Assembly (NCBI RefSeq): GCF_001424305.1
Contig: NZ_LMPD01000008.1
Location: 1 to 64,000, forward strand
DNA length: 64,000 nucleotides
Source: Pedobacter sp. Leaf176
GTDB lineage: Bacteria; Bacteroidota; Bacteroidia; Sphingobacteriales; Sphingobacteriaceae
Direction of reading: 5' to 3'
The position numbers and the translations under genes were made by a program. The notes beneath the pieces were generated by a model that saw only the letters and a program-made list of their open reading frames with translations, had not been told where the DNA came from and did no database searches. Shown piece after piece: positions 1-9,362 of the stretch (position 1 is its first letter; each line of letters opens with the position of its first letter).

Positions 1-168
1 CAGCGGAAATCCTTTTCGGGCTATAAACAAACTTCCTTCTTCCTGAATAACCTCTTCCCGAAAAGATTGCAGCATACAACGGGACTGAAAAAGCTATGGA
101 ATGCTTACGTTCGTTTTCTGATTATCGAAACGAATTTTGATAGCCTATATTTTTCGAATGGATTTTAA
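1..168 (+). CDS. C-terminal fragment of an unidentified protein
   Basis: An open frame runs in from the window edge and ends at TAA 166-168, giving about 55 residues. The tail is basic and aromatic (it contains KRLQHTTGLKKLWNAYVRF and ends in YFSNGF). There is no start codon because the gene begins outside the window. I do not recognise the family. The reading frame is uninterrupted and the next gene starts 61 bp later on the same strand, so a real gene end is plausible. A chance open frame of this length is possible. Confidence 0.5.
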   Translation, partial: QRKSFSGYKQTSFFLNNLFPKRLQHTTGLKKLWNAYVRFLIIETNFDSLYFSNGF

Positions 169-229
169 TAAATAGATTTGTTTTCTTTAATTATAAAACC
201 AACTCACGTCGATCAACGTTTATTGGTTA

Positions 230-1204
230 ATGAAAAGACATCTCCTTTCGTTTATTCTTTTTAATTTCTCTTGCTTATTTGTTTTTGGGCAAAGTATCGA
301 TAGAGATTCGCTGGTTGTTAAACGAGAAGCTGCAAATAAGGCTTACATTGATTTATATAAGGAAAATGCCGATCTAGCTTATACATCGCCTGGCGGTGAA
401 ATAGGAGCGCCTGCTAAGTATGTAATTAACGGACGATTAACGACAACCTATATGCTATTAGGGAGTAATAAATCGCCCATCGCATTTGCTTTAATTCCCG
501 ATTTCACAGTAAGAGTTAGGAATGAATTTTCTGCTGCTGTTCGCACGCCAAGTTATCGTTTAGGAGGCGTACTATATGCAAGGTTAAATCCAAATTCTGA
601 ACATTATAAGTATGCCGAGCTGGCCTTTACGCATCATTCCAATGGTCAAGATGCTGCATCTAGGAACGAGGATGGCACCGTCAATACAAGAACGGGAAAT
701 TTCAACGCAAATTATTTAATACTTTCTTATCGCTTTGGTGACTTAACATCAACAAAACCTGACGGATATTATTATTCTGTAAATCAAAGGATCGGTTTTC
801 AATGGTACAAATGGTTTCGCTATGAACCTGCGCTTGATGATGGTTTTGGTTTTACAAGAATACTTTATAACGTTTCACTAAGGCGCTATGACGAAATTGA
901 AAAGAAATCAAAAATCAAAGGCAATCGCAAAGAAGAGAAAGAAACCTGGCGCTTAAATGCCGAGTTAAGTTATGCCATAAGTAAAATTCCGGAAAAAAAT
1001 ATATGGAATGCTGGTAAGCGATTAAATACCGAAATTAATTTTAATTATAGTTTCCCATTTATGCATAATGTGTTTTTGATGGCGGCAGTAGGCTATTACG
1101 GAGAGGACAATTATAACATTTATTTTAAGGACCGATATGGTTATGTACGTTTTGGTTTATCGTCCGGTTTCCTAAGAAACAGAACCCTGCATTATGACAA
1201 TTAA
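230..1204 (+). CDS. outer-membrane beta-barrel resembling phospholipase A (OMPLA/PldA)
   Basis: A 324-residue protein with a type I signal peptide (hydrophobic residues about 5-20, ending FG-QS). The rest alternates polar and aromatic residues as in a beta-barrel. The best clue is HHSNGQ at residues 135-140. In OMPLA the catalytic His and Ser lie in an H-x-S-N-G motif, which fits H135 and S137 here. A downstream segment rich in Asn (GNFNANY, about 161-167) is placed where OMPLA carries its catalytic Asn. OMPLA hydrolyses acyl chains of outer-leaflet phospholipids and acts when outer-membrane asymmetry is lost. Spacing and motif are seen; function is inferred. Alternative: a related barrel without catalysis. 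The gene stands alone, 110 bp before uvrA. Confidence 0.6.
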   Translation: MKRHLLSFILFNFSCLFVFGQSIDRDSLVVKREAANKAYIDLYKENADLAYTSPGGEIGAPAKYVINGRLTTTYMLLGSNKSPIAFALIPDFTVRVRNEFSAAVRTPSYRLGGVLYARLNPNSEHYKYAELAFTHHSNGQDAASRNEDGTVNTRTGNFNANYLILSYRFGDLTSTKPDGYYYSVNQRIGFQWYKWFRYEPALDDGFGFTRILYNVSLRRYDEIEKKSKIKGNRKEEKETWRLNAELSYAISKIPEKNIWNAGKRLNTEINFNYSFPFMHNVFLMAAVGYYGEDNYNIYFKDRYGYVRFGLSSGFLRNRTLHYDN

Positions 1205-1314
1205 TCCTTAATACAGATTTAGTTAGACTTTCTTTTTGATAAAATTTTTAGCATTTTTGCAGATTGGAATTCCGGCGTTTTTAGCTCTGGATTCTCCCCA
1301 ACTTTTTATAATAT

Positions 1315-4158
1315 ATGAGCAATAAATCTATCGACCTTGGTGAGCAAAAAGATGTTGAAGTTTATGGAGCAAGGGTACATAATTTAAAAAATATTGACAT
1401 TAGTTTCCCGCGTAATCAATTGGTGGTAATTACCGGCTTAAGTGGAAGTGGGAAGTCGTCTTTGGCTTTTGACACCATTTACGCTGAAGGCCAGCGGCGC
1501 TATATGGAGACTTTCAGCGCCTATAGCCGCCAGTTTATGGGTGGGATGGAACGCCCTGATGTGGATAAAGTTTCCGGATTGAGTCCGGTTATTGCTATTG
1601 AGCAAAAAACAACAAGTAAAAATCCCCGCTCTACGGTAGGCACCATCACTGAGATTTACGATTTTATGCGTTTACTTTATGCCCGAGTGGCCGACGCCTA
1701 TTCTTACAATACAGGTGAAAAGATGGAACGCATGAGTGAAGACCAAATTCTTAATAACATTTTTAAGAAGTTTGATGGTGTTGCTGTTAATATTTTAGCA
1801 CCTATTGTAAAAGGTAGAAAAGGGCATTATCGTGAACTATTTGAACAGGTCCGTAAACAAGGTTACGTTAAAGTGCGTGTTGATGGAGAGATAAAGGACA
1901 TCACTGCTAAAATGCAGGTTGACCGATATAAAATTCACGATATTGAAGTGGTTATCGATCGTTTAATTATCGATCAAAAAGATAAAAAACGTCTGTTGGA
2001 TTCGCTACAAACTGCGATGAAAATGGGTAAAGGTGTGATTAAGATTAGTGATAAGGATAACAATGTTGCTCATTTTAGTAAATTCTTAATGTGCCCGACC
2101 ACCGGGATTTCTTACGATGAGCCTCAGCCTAATAGTTTTTCTTTCAATTCGCCTTACGGCGCATGCGAACGTTGCGATGGTTTAGGCTATATTTTCGTTG
2201 TGGATAAGGAGTCGGTCATGCCGAACCCGAAATTGAGTATTTTAAATGGAGGCTTAGCACCACTTGGTGAGTACCGGGATACCTGGATGTTTCAGGTGTT
2301 GAAGTCACTTTCCAAAAAATATAATTTTTCGCTGTCAACACCGATAGAAAAACTCAACGATGAAACCATCAATATTATCTTGAATGGAACCCCCGACTTA
2401 ATAAAAGTTGAGGTTGAATATAATAAATGGAACGTTCAGAATTATAACATTACTTTCGATGGCATAATTAAAATGCTTGAGGAACAAAACGAAAAAAGAA
2501 GTGAGTCTGCAGTTGATGATATGGAAGCCTTTCGTAAGCTTAAAACTTGTCCTGAATGCAATGGTGCGAGGCTAAAGAAGGAAAGCTTACATTTCAAGGT
2601 CGACGGAATGAATATTTTTGATTTGGCATCTATGGACATTAATAACCTTCATAAATGGTTTGAAAATGTTGATGAAAGATTGTCTGAACGCCAGAATATT
2701 ATTGCGAAAGAAATCTTGAAGGAGATTAATGCCAGGATAGGTTTCTTAACCGATGTGGGTTTAACTTATTTAACGCTGGATAGAACCGCCCGAACCCTTT
2801 CCGGCGGTGAAGCACAACGGATTCGTTTGGCGACTCAGATTGGCTCGCAACTGATGAATGTAATGTACATCCTCGATGAGCCAAGTATTGGGCTGCACCA
2901 ACGCGATAATGAGCGTTTGATTAATGCATTGAAAAACCTACGCGATTTAGGTAACACGGTATTAGTTGTGGAGCATGATAAGGATATGATTATGGAAGCC
3001 GACTGGGTTATCGATGTGGGGCCGGGTGCAGGCATACATGGCGGACAAATTGTTGCCGAAGGAACAGCTAAGCAAATTCTAAAATCGAACACATTAACTG
3101 CTGCTTATTTAAATGGTACAAAGAGTATCGAAACACCAAAAACCCGCAGAAATGGTAACGGGCATAAACTTTCTATAATCAAAGCCAGCGGACACAATTT
3201 AAAAAATGTTTCTGTAGATTTTCCATTAGGTAAATTTATTGCTGTTACCGGTGTTTCAGGAAGTGGTAAATCGAGTTTGATAACAGAAACTTTATACCCG
3301 ATTTTGAACCACCATTTCTTCAGGGCGAAAAAAACGCCGCTTCCTTACGAGAAAATAAGCGGCTTAAAAGAAATTGATAAAGTTATTGAAATTGATCAGG
3401 CACCTATCGGCAGGACGCCCAGGTCAAATCCTTCAACTTATACCGGGGTTTTCTCAGATATCAGAAACCTTTTTGTACAGTTACCAGAAGCCAAGATTCG
3501 TGGCTATAAGCCAGGCCGTTTTTCATTTAATGTAAAGGGTGGACGTTGCGAAACCTGCCAGGGTGGTGGTATGAAAGTCATTGAAATGAATTTTCTGCCG
3601 GATGTTCAGGTTCCATGTGAGGAATGTGGCGGTAAGCGGTATAATCGCGAAACACTAGAAGTGCGTTATCGGGGAAAATCCATCAGTGATGTATTGGATA
3701 TGAGTATAGAAGATGCTTGTGTTTATTTCGAGCACATTCCCATCATATATCGCAAAATTAAAACTTTGAAAGATGTTGGTTTAGGTTATATCACCTTGGG
3801 TCAATCATCTGTTACTTTATCTGGGGGTGAGGCGCAGCGTGTTAAACTGGCAACTGAACTTTCTAAGAAAGATACGGGTAAAACCTTCTATATATTAGAT
3901 GAACCGACAACCGGATTGCATTTTGAGGATATTAACGTGCTTTTGGGTGTGCTGCAAGAACTGGTAGATAAAGGGAATACGATTCTGGTTATTGAACACA
4001 ATTTAGATGTGGTTAAAGTTGCCGATTGGGTTATCGATCTAGGTGAGGAAGGTGGTGCCGGTGGTGGAAGAATTTTATTTGAAGGTACGCCGGAAGGTTT
4101 GGTGCAAAATCCAATTAGTTTGACCGGAAAATTCCTAAAAAAAGAGATGGGGTTGTAA
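1315..4158 (+). CDS. uvrA: UvrABC system protein A (DNA-damage sensor ATPase)
   Basis: A 947-residue protein, the normal UvrA length. It finds bulky DNA lesions and loads UvrB in nucleotide excision repair. Two ABC modules are visible: Walker A GLSGSGKSS near residue 42 and GVSGSGKSS near 646, with signatures LSGGEAQR before residue 510 and again near 840, each followed by ILDEP. The C-terminal zinc module has CETC and CEEC pairs around 745-770. The first zinc module reads CPTTG where many UvrA proteins have CPxCG, so one expected cysteine is missing; its partner ACERC is present. The start ATG 1315 gives the usual lead into the first ATPase. A hairpin terminator follows at 4186. Confidence 0.97.
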   Translation: MSNKSIDLGEQKDVEVYGARVHNLKNIDISFPRNQLVVITGLSGSGKSSLAFDTIYAEGQRRYMETFSAYSRQFMGGMERPDVDKVSGLSPVIAIEQKTTSKNPRSTVGTITEIYDFMRLLYARVADAYSYNTGEKMERMSEDQILNNIFKKFDGVAVNILAPIVKGRKGHYRELFEQVRKQGYVKVRVDGEIKDITAKMQVDRYKIHDIEVVIDRLIIDQKDKKRLLDSLQTAMKMGKGVIKISDKDNNVAHFSKFLMCPTTGISYDEPQPNSFSFNSPYGACERCDGLGYIFVVDKESVMPNPKLSILNGGLAPLGEYRDTWMFQVLKSLSKKYNFSLSTPIEKLNDETINIILNGTPDLIKVEVEYNKWNVQNYNITFDGIIKMLEEQNEKRSESAVDDMEAFRKLKTCPECNGARLKKESLHFKVDGMNIFDLASMDINNLHKWFENVDERLSERQNIIAKEILKEINARIGFLTDVGLTYLTLDRTARTLSGGEAQRIRLATQIGSQLMNVMYILDEPSIGLHQRDNERLINALKNLRDLGNTVLVVEHDKDMIMEADWVIDVGPGAGIHGGQIVAEGTAKQILKSNTLTAAYLNGTKSIETPKTRRNGNGHKLSIIKASGHNLKNVSVDFPLGKFIAVTGVSGSGKSSLITETLYPILNHHFFRAKKTPLPYEKISGLKEIDKVIEIDQAPIGRTPRSNPSTYTGVFSDIRNLFVQLPEAKIRGYKPGRFSFNVKGGRCETCQGGGMKVIEMNFLPDVQVPCEECGGKRYNRETLEVRYRGKSISDVLDMSIEDACVYFEHIPIIYRKIKTLKDVGLGYITLGQSSVTLSGGEAQRVKLATELSKKDTGKTFYILDEPTTGLHFEDINVLLGVLQELVDKGNTILVIEHNLDVVKVADWVIDLGEEGGAGGGRILFEGTPEGLVQNPISLTGKFLKKEMGL

Positions 4159-4185
4159 AAAAAGGGATTCAATCGCACATCTGTT

Positions 4186-4222
4186 TTGCGCTCAATACAA
4201 ACGAGCGCAAGCTTAATTTTTT
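4186..4222. terminator. hairpin terminator between convergent uvrA and CYTH gene
   Basis: A perfect 8-bp stem, TTGCGCTC (4186-4193) with GAGCGCAA (4203-4210), has a 9-nt loop and is followed on the + strand by GCTTAATTTTTT. It lies in the 76-bp gap between convergent genes, so it probably ends uvrA and may also serve the opposite strand. Confidence 0.7.
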
Positions 4223-4234
4223 ATCTATTCCTTT

Positions 4235-4705
4235 TTAAAGCCAGTCTTTAAAAGGATAGGTAGTTAAATTAGAGTTGTAGTATTTTTTTTCATGGGTAAC
4301 TTCTTCCAAAATCCAATCAGGTAATTCAAATAGTTCATCCTCAGATGTTAATTCGATTTCTGCAACAATTAAACCATCGTTATCGCCAGAAAACACATCA
4401 ACTTCCCAGAGTTTACCCTCGAAAGCGATTTCATATCTTGTTTTTTCAAGCTCGTTTTCTGCGAAGTTATCCAGGAGTTCAACAGCTTCGTTTAACGGAA
4501 TTTCATATTCATATTCCAACCTTGTTGCGCCTGTAGAAATCCCTTTTATGGTTAACCAACCTTTGCCAGCGGCTACTCTAATGCGTATTGTTTTATGCGG
4601 CTCTGTTGAGATGTAACCTTGTCGCAAATGCTTACCACCTGGCTTCGTTAGTTCTGCCCATTTAGCAGGATTTATCAGGAATTTCCGTTCTATTTCTTTA
4701 CCCAT
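4235..4705 (-). CDS. CYTH-domain protein, probable inorganic triphosphatase
   Basis: A 156-residue single-domain protein of the CYTH/TTM family. The family mark, an ExExK motif at the N-terminus, is present as E4-I-E6-R-K8. Later charged pairs such as RIRV, EYEYEI, KTRYE and EVDVF fit the strands of the triphosphate tunnel, which hydrolyses triphosphate substrates with a divalent metal. The start ATG shares its A with the stop of the upstream hexosaminidase gene (TAATG), so the two are translationally coupled in one operon. The bacterial substrate is most often tripolyphosphate; the link to the hexosaminidase is only co-transcription. Confidence 0.88.
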   Translation of the reverse strand: MGKEIERKFLINPAKWAELTKPGGKHLRQGYISTEPHKTIRIRVAAGKGWLTIKGISTGATRLEYEYEIPLNEAVELLDNFAENELEKTRYEIAFEGKLWEVDVFSGDNDGLIVAEIELTSEDELFELPDWILEEVTHEKKYYNSNLTTYPFKDWL

Positions 4706-6654
4706 TACCTGGCCCTTTTTTGTAAATCAGCGACTGGAATGCTGATTAATCTGCCCATAACTTCTTTTCCGCGGTAGGAAATAATGCGCAACATACTGGC
4801 ATCTTTTGGAGGTACTAATGCAACAGTATATTTTGGATAAAAACGGTCTGGGGTAGAATTATCGAAACTATAATAGATATCCAGACCATCAATTTCAGGC
4901 GTTAGTTCAATCATCAACTGTTTATCGGGTGATCGTTTTACATTGATTATCGGATCGTAGATGGCTGGTGAGTATTTTACCTCTGCTAAGTCCAGACGTT
5001 TGAAATGATGCTCGGTTTTGTCCACGAAATTAGTCCAGTTTTTAGTTTCAAGAGGGCTCCAAACAGATTCAGAAGTGGCAAAAGCACGTGGCCAAAGCAT
5101 GTATTGAACCTGGCGGAAAGTAAAAATTTGCTCGGTCCAAAGGTTTGCCTGGCCTCCGATAACGTATTTTGGATCAGCACCCGGCGGAATAGGGTTAAAT
5201 TGGTAAGCTTTGTTAAGTCTCAAAGAGGCATAAACTCTCGGCTCTGTGGAAACATCTGCCTGCATGTAATCTAAGTAAGCAAAATCAGTTGGGCTCATCA
5301 CCACATTAAGTTTTTCTTTTGATGCATCGATTCCGTATTTTATGCCTCTCCAACTCATTACTGATGCTGTTGGCGAAACACCACCTTCTAAAATTTCATC
5401 CCAGCCCATAAATTTCTTCCCTTTTGAAATTACAATCTGTTCCACACGTTTTTCAAAATAAGCTTGAACCTGCGGAATGGTTTTCAGTCCTTCACGTTGC
5501 ATCAAGGCTTTTACCTGATCGTTTTTCTCCCAAAAATTATGCGGAGCTTCATCGCCCCCCATGTGGATGTATTCGAAAGGAAAAAGTTTAGCTACCTGGC
5601 TGAGTACCGAATCCAAAAAGACATAGACTTTTTCATTAGCCGGGCAAAGTGTATTATCAACCAAAGCTGTTGGTGGTGCACCACGACTCCAATCCATAAT
5701 TTTCTCTCCCGAACGCACTTTATAATTAACGGCATCAGGTGTGCATGATAACTCCGGATATGATGCAATGGCTGCTAAACTGTGGCCGGGAACATCAATT
5801 TCGGGCATAATATTTACAAAACGTTCCTGGGCATATTGAACCAATTCTTTAATGTCTTCCTGTGTGTAGAAACCTCCATAAGTGCGGGGTTCATTTGCTG
5901 CAGGTGGAATGAAATCGCCGAAAGTTCCTGTTTTTTGAACACTCCAGGCACCAACTTCAGTTAGTTTTGGTAAGCCCTTAATTTCAATTCTCCAACCCTC
6001 GTCATCCGTTAAATGCAAGTGTAACAGGTTGAATTTATAACGAACCATGTTATCGATAAACTGCTTTACTTCATCTTTGGTGAAAAAGTGGCGGGCAACA
6101 TCGAACATTAATCCTCTCCATCCTAATTTTGGATAGTCAACAACATCAACACACGGTATTTTCCATTTTACATTGGCGACAACTTCTTTGCTCTCAATTT
6201 CGGCCGGAAAAAGTTGAATTAGCGATTGCACACCCCAAAAAATTCCTGCAGGTTTGTTAGCCGTAATTACAATCTGAGTTGGATTTACATTTAACTTATA
6301 TCCCTCTAAGCCTAACTGTGCATCATTTTGAGCATTGATAATAAATTTTATTGTTGGGTGAGTTGCATTAGCAACCGAACTTACAAACTTGCCTGTTGCC
6401 CGCTCAATTCGCTCTGACAATAAAGCTATTGATTGTTTTAAATCTCCATTTTTTGAAGTTTGAATACTGATATTTTCCGGCAAGGTGAATGTTCCGGCTT
6501 TTTTCATTAACGAAACAGGTTCGGGTATGATGGCAATTGGAGTTGTTGAAACAGCAGTTTCAGCATCGCCTGTTTCGGTTTCGTTTACTAAGGTTTGGGC
6601 GTATGAGTTGACAGCAAAAATGCAGCAGGAAATTATCAGGAATAGTTTTTTCAT
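4705..6654 (-). CDS. beta-N-acetylhexosaminidase, glycoside hydrolase family 20
   Basis: A 649-residue exported enzyme with a signal peptide ending near SYA-QT (residue 20). Residues about 40-165 form the GH20 N-terminal domain. The TIM barrel follows, with HMGGDEAP giving the catalytic Asp-Glu pair D368-E369 of the substrate-assisted mechanism. Other GH20 marks are HLHLTDDEGWR, MPEIDVPGHS and the WDEILEGG segment. The last 70 residues form a small beta domain. It removes terminal GlcNAc or GalNAc from chitin-, glycan- or peptidoglycan-derived sugars, probably in the periplasm or at the surface. The leader contains an 18-bp perfect hairpin ending only 4 nt before the ATG. The CYTH gene overlaps its stop codon. 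Confidence 0.95.
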   Translation of the reverse strand: MKKLFLIISCCIFAVNSYAQTLVNETETGDAETAVSTTPIAIIPEPVSLMKKAGTFTLPENISIQTSKNGDLKQSIALLSERIERATGKFVSSVANATHPTIKFIINAQNDAQLGLEGYKLNVNPTQIVITANKPAGIFWGVQSLIQLFPAEIESKEVVANVKWKIPCVDVVDYPKLGWRGLMFDVARHFFTKDEVKQFIDNMVRYKFNLLHLHLTDDEGWRIEIKGLPKLTEVGAWSVQKTGTFGDFIPPAANEPRTYGGFYTQEDIKELVQYAQERFVNIMPEIDVPGHSLAAIASYPELSCTPDAVNYKVRSGEKIMDWSRGAPPTALVDNTLCPANEKVYVFLDSVLSQVAKLFPFEYIHMGGDEAPHNFWEKNDQVKALMQREGLKTIPQVQAYFEKRVEQIVISKGKKFMGWDEILEGGVSPTASVMSWRGIKYGIDASKEKLNVVMSPTDFAYLDYMQADVSTEPRVYASLRLNKAYQFNPIPPGADPKYVIGGQANLWTEQIFTFRQVQYMLWPRAFATSESVWSPLETKNWTNFVDKTEHHFKRLDLAEVKYSPAIYDPIINVKRSPDKQLMIELTPEIDGLDIYYSFDNSTPDRFYPKYTVALVPPKDASMLRIISYRGKEVMGRLISIPVADLQKRAR

Positions 6655-6658
6655 TCAA

Positions 6659-6705
6659 TAATAAATTGCGGATTAACCGAATAAGTATTAATCCGCAATT
6701 TATTA
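6659..6705 (-). promoter_or_regulatory. 18-bp perfect hairpin in the hexosaminidase mRNA leader
   Basis: Bases 6659-6676 pair without mismatch with 6688-6705; the loop is 11 nt (6677-6687). The core contains GCGGATT/AATCCGC. On the minus strand the hairpin ends 4 nt before the hexosaminidase ATG (6654). No T-run follows on either strand (the + strand continues with A's), so it does not look like a simple terminator. It could block ribosome entry, stabilise the message or bind a dimeric regulator. Pairing is seen; function is inferred. Confidence 0.55.
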
Positions 6706-6811
6706 AAAAAGATTTAGATTGGCACTTACACTTCGTAAAACATGTTTGCTAAAAGACAGTTTACTTTTTGGTCTGTTCACGGTAATTTGTAATTTCTTCC
6801 ATTATAATGGT

Positions 6812-7528
6812 TTAACCATGAGTTAATTGACCACTAATTATTGCATTTACAAATGCCTCATGTATATTTTTGCTAAACGGGCTTTGCTGATCTTTTAGTC
6901 GTTCGGGATGCCACTGTACAAATAAAAGAAAAGATTTTCCATCGGGATAAAGTCTTTCAATGGCCTCGGTAACTCCGTCAGGTGAAATTGCACTAACAAC
7001 CAGTCCTTTTCCGGTTTTGCCTGTGCTTTGGTGGTGATTGCTGTTCACCAAACCTTTATCGATATTAACGATGCCATTTAACCAGGAAGATGGATTGACA
7101 ATAATCTCATGATAGCGGTCACTTTTATCCGGCATTTTTGAATGGTCAAATTTTCCCCAGGCCGCAATATCGGGAATTAGCGTTCCGCCAAAAAATACAT
7201 TTCCTACCTGCATGCCACGGCAAATTCCCAACACCGGAATTTGGTTTTCTTCAGTATAGTCTAAAATCCTAAATTCAAATTCATCACGTTTTTCATCAAT
7301 ATCGTCCTCATAGCAATATGGGTAATATTCAGGCAGGTTGTAAAACCTGGGATGCACATCCTCACCGCCGGTTAAAACGATGCCGTCGCATTTTTCAATT
7401 TCATTGAAATTATTCAGTTTGTATCCTAGTTGAATAACCTCAACCTTTTTATTGTAAGATAAAACCCAATCCCTGTAAATTTCAAATTTGCTGCAGTCGG
7501 TAACGCCGATAGTTATTTTTTCAGACAT
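6812..7528 (-). CDS. class I glutamine amidotransferase-type hydrolase (peptidase C26, PuuD-like)
   Basis: The protein is 238 residues from the start chosen here. It has the class I amidotransferase triad: nucleophile C103 in GICRGMQ and H207/E209 in QWHPE. VLTGGEDVHP and NSNHHQS are typical of gamma-glutamyl-GABA hydrolase-like proteins. PuuD cleaves gamma-glutamyl-GABA to Glu and GABA; no putrescine pathway genes are nearby, so the substrate is open. An upstream in-frame ATG at 7603 would add 25 residues rich in Cys and Lys that do not fit the family. ATG 7528 places KITIGVT at the N-terminus, as expected. It is a single gene on the minus strand. Confidence 0.82.
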   Translation of the reverse strand: MSEKITIGVTDCSKFEIYRDWVLSYNKKVEVIQLGYKLNNFNEIEKCDGIVLTGGEDVHPRFYNLPEYYPYCYEDDIDEKRDEFEFRILDYTEENQIPVLGICRGMQVGNVFFGGTLIPDIAAWGKFDHSKMPDKSDRYHEIIVNPSSWLNGIVNIDKGLVNSNHHQSTGKTGKGLVVSAISPDGVTEAIERLYPDGKSFLLFVQWHPERLKDQQSPFSKNIHEAFVNAIISGQLTHG

Positions 7529-7779
7529 AGTATTTTTATTCTCTGGACAGGGGAACACGTATTCAATATAATTTTTCACGCTAAGTATCTTGTCGCATGG
7601 CAATTTATGGAAAATATTAGTTATTGCGTTTAAACCAACGGCTATTAAAGATGTTGAGGAGTTATGTTGGGTTGAAGCTCCAATTTGCGAATCCCACTTT
7701 ATTTCGGTTAAATTTTTGTCTTTGTGTTAAAACAAAACCTGTGGGATGTGCATTAAGCATATAATGCTATATTAGTTAC

Positions 7780-9273
7780 ATGCAAACACTCCTTACTTCT
7801 CTGCAAATGCGAAATGCCGATGAATTTACCATCGCCAATTTGCCTATTGCCTCTATTGATTTAATGGAGAAGGCCGCACGTGCTTTTGTAAAAAGTTTCT
7901 CAGCTTATGAATTTGATGGTACTAAAGCCATTGCTATTTTCTGTGGAAAAGGTAATAATGGTGGCGATGGTCTTGCAATTGCTCATCTGTTGTTAAACAA
8001 TGGATATGGAAATGTTAAGGTGTATGTTATTAACTTCAGTAATAAACAAAGCACTGATTTCGCTATTAATTTGCAACGTTTGAATGAGTCGAAATGTAAA
8101 ATTGATGTAATCGATAAGGCAGCTGATTTAAAAAATATTAGAACTGATGTAGTTATCGATGCGATTTTAGGTTCTGGTTTAAATAAGCCGCTAACCGGCG
8201 ATTATGCTGATTTAGTCAAATACATTAATAAATTAAATAGAAAAGTTTATGCCGTTGATGTGCCGACAGGATTCCCAGCCGAGGGCAGCATTCCTGTAGG
8301 ATACAACGGGATAAAAGCTTATAAAACGATCTGTTTTCAACGGCCGAAAATAAATTTTTTCTTCCCTGAATCTGCCCAGGCTACTGAAATATTCGAAGTG
8401 GTGGATATTGGCCTGGATGAAGATTTTATCCAAAAACAGCATTCTGATTTTTTATTGCTCCAGGAAAATGATATCCGGTCCATCTTAAAACCGAGAAAAT
8501 TATTTAGTCATAAAGGTACTTACGGGCATGCATTAATCATCGCCGGCAATACCAATACCATGGGTGCAGCATTACTATCTTCAATGGCCTGCCTGCACAC
8601 GGGTGCCGGTTTAGTGACAGCCTGTATTCCACAAAGCGGATTAACGGCACTCAATACGATGCTGCCAGAAGTAATGGCTTTACCGCGGGATGAATGCACG
8701 ACAATAGAAAACGCGGCTAAATATCAGGCCATTGCCATTGGTCCGGGCTTAGGTGTTTCTGCTGAAAATGATAAGTTGCTCGAAAGCCTGTTACAGTCGA
8801 ATCAACCTTTGGTTATAGATGCCGATGCCTTAAATATACTTGGCGTAAGACCAGATTTGATTCAACAGTTACCCAAAAACTCAATACTTACGCCTCATAT
8901 GAAAGAATTCGACAGGATATTTGGTGAACATAAAAACTGGTGGTCCAGGCTCCAGACTGCAAAAGAAAAAGCACAGGCGCTACAGATAATTATTGTGCTT
9001 AAAAATCAATTTACTTTTATCTGTGTTCCTGAAGGAAGCTGTTACATCAATCCAACCGGCAATCCGTCAATGGCACAAGGCGGGATGGGCGATGTTTTAA
9101 CAGGAGTAATAACCGCGTTTATCGCTCAGGGTTATTCATCATCTGAGGCCGCAATCTTAGCCTGCTATATTCATGGCAAGGTGGGGGATAATTTGGCTAT
9201 GCGAAGATCAGTAGTCAATGCATCCAGTGTGGCAAAGGAAATCCCAGGTGAAATTAAAAAGCTATGTATTTGA
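7780..9273 (+). CDS. nnrD: bifunctional NAD(P)HX epimerase / ADP-dependent NAD(P)HX dehydratase
   Basis: A 497-residue fusion (often labelled nnrE-nnrD or yjeF). Residues about 1-215 form the YjeF_N epimerase with GKGNNGGDGLAIA. Residues about 230-490 form the ribokinase-like dehydratase, with HKGTYGHALIIAG and the glycine-rich GNPSMAQGGMGDVLTG near the end. The two domains repair hydrated NADH and NADPH: the epimerase interconverts R and S forms and the dehydratase restores the S form. Family length matches. The sequence TATATTAG stands 4 nt before the ATG, one mismatch from TAnnTTTG, so the mRNA may be leaderless. Confidence 0.95.
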   Translation: MQTLLTSLQMRNADEFTIANLPIASIDLMEKAARAFVKSFSAYEFDGTKAIAIFCGKGNNGGDGLAIAHLLLNNGYGNVKVYVINFSNKQSTDFAINLQRLNESKCKIDVIDKAADLKNIRTDVVIDAILGSGLNKPLTGDYADLVKYINKLNRKVYAVDVPTGFPAEGSIPVGYNGIKAYKTICFQRPKINFFFPESAQATEIFEVVDIGLDEDFIQKQHSDFLLLQENDIRSILKPRKLFSHKGTYGHALIIAGNTNTMGAALLSSMACLHTGAGLVTACIPQSGLTALNTMLPEVMALPRDECTTIENAAKYQAIAIGPGLGVSAENDKLLESLLQSNQPLVIDADALNILGVRPDLIQQLPKNSILTPHMKEFDRIFGEHKNWWSRLQTAKEKAQALQIIIVLKNQFTFICVPEGSCYINPTGNPSMAQGGMGDVLTGVITAFIAQGYSSSEAAILACYIHGKVGDNLAMRRSVVNASSVAKEIPGEIKKLCI

Positions 9274-9362
9274 TGCAGCTATAATATCCTAAAGTTGACA
9301 ACAATTAATTCCCTACTCTAAAAACAATATCTACATTCGATCAAACAGATAAAAAGCTAATT

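Noticed and set aside
1239..1259. Promoter for uvrA (CATTTTTG after TTG)
   Set aside because: The -7 box has a mismatch and the spacer to the TTG is only 13 nt instead of 19-21.
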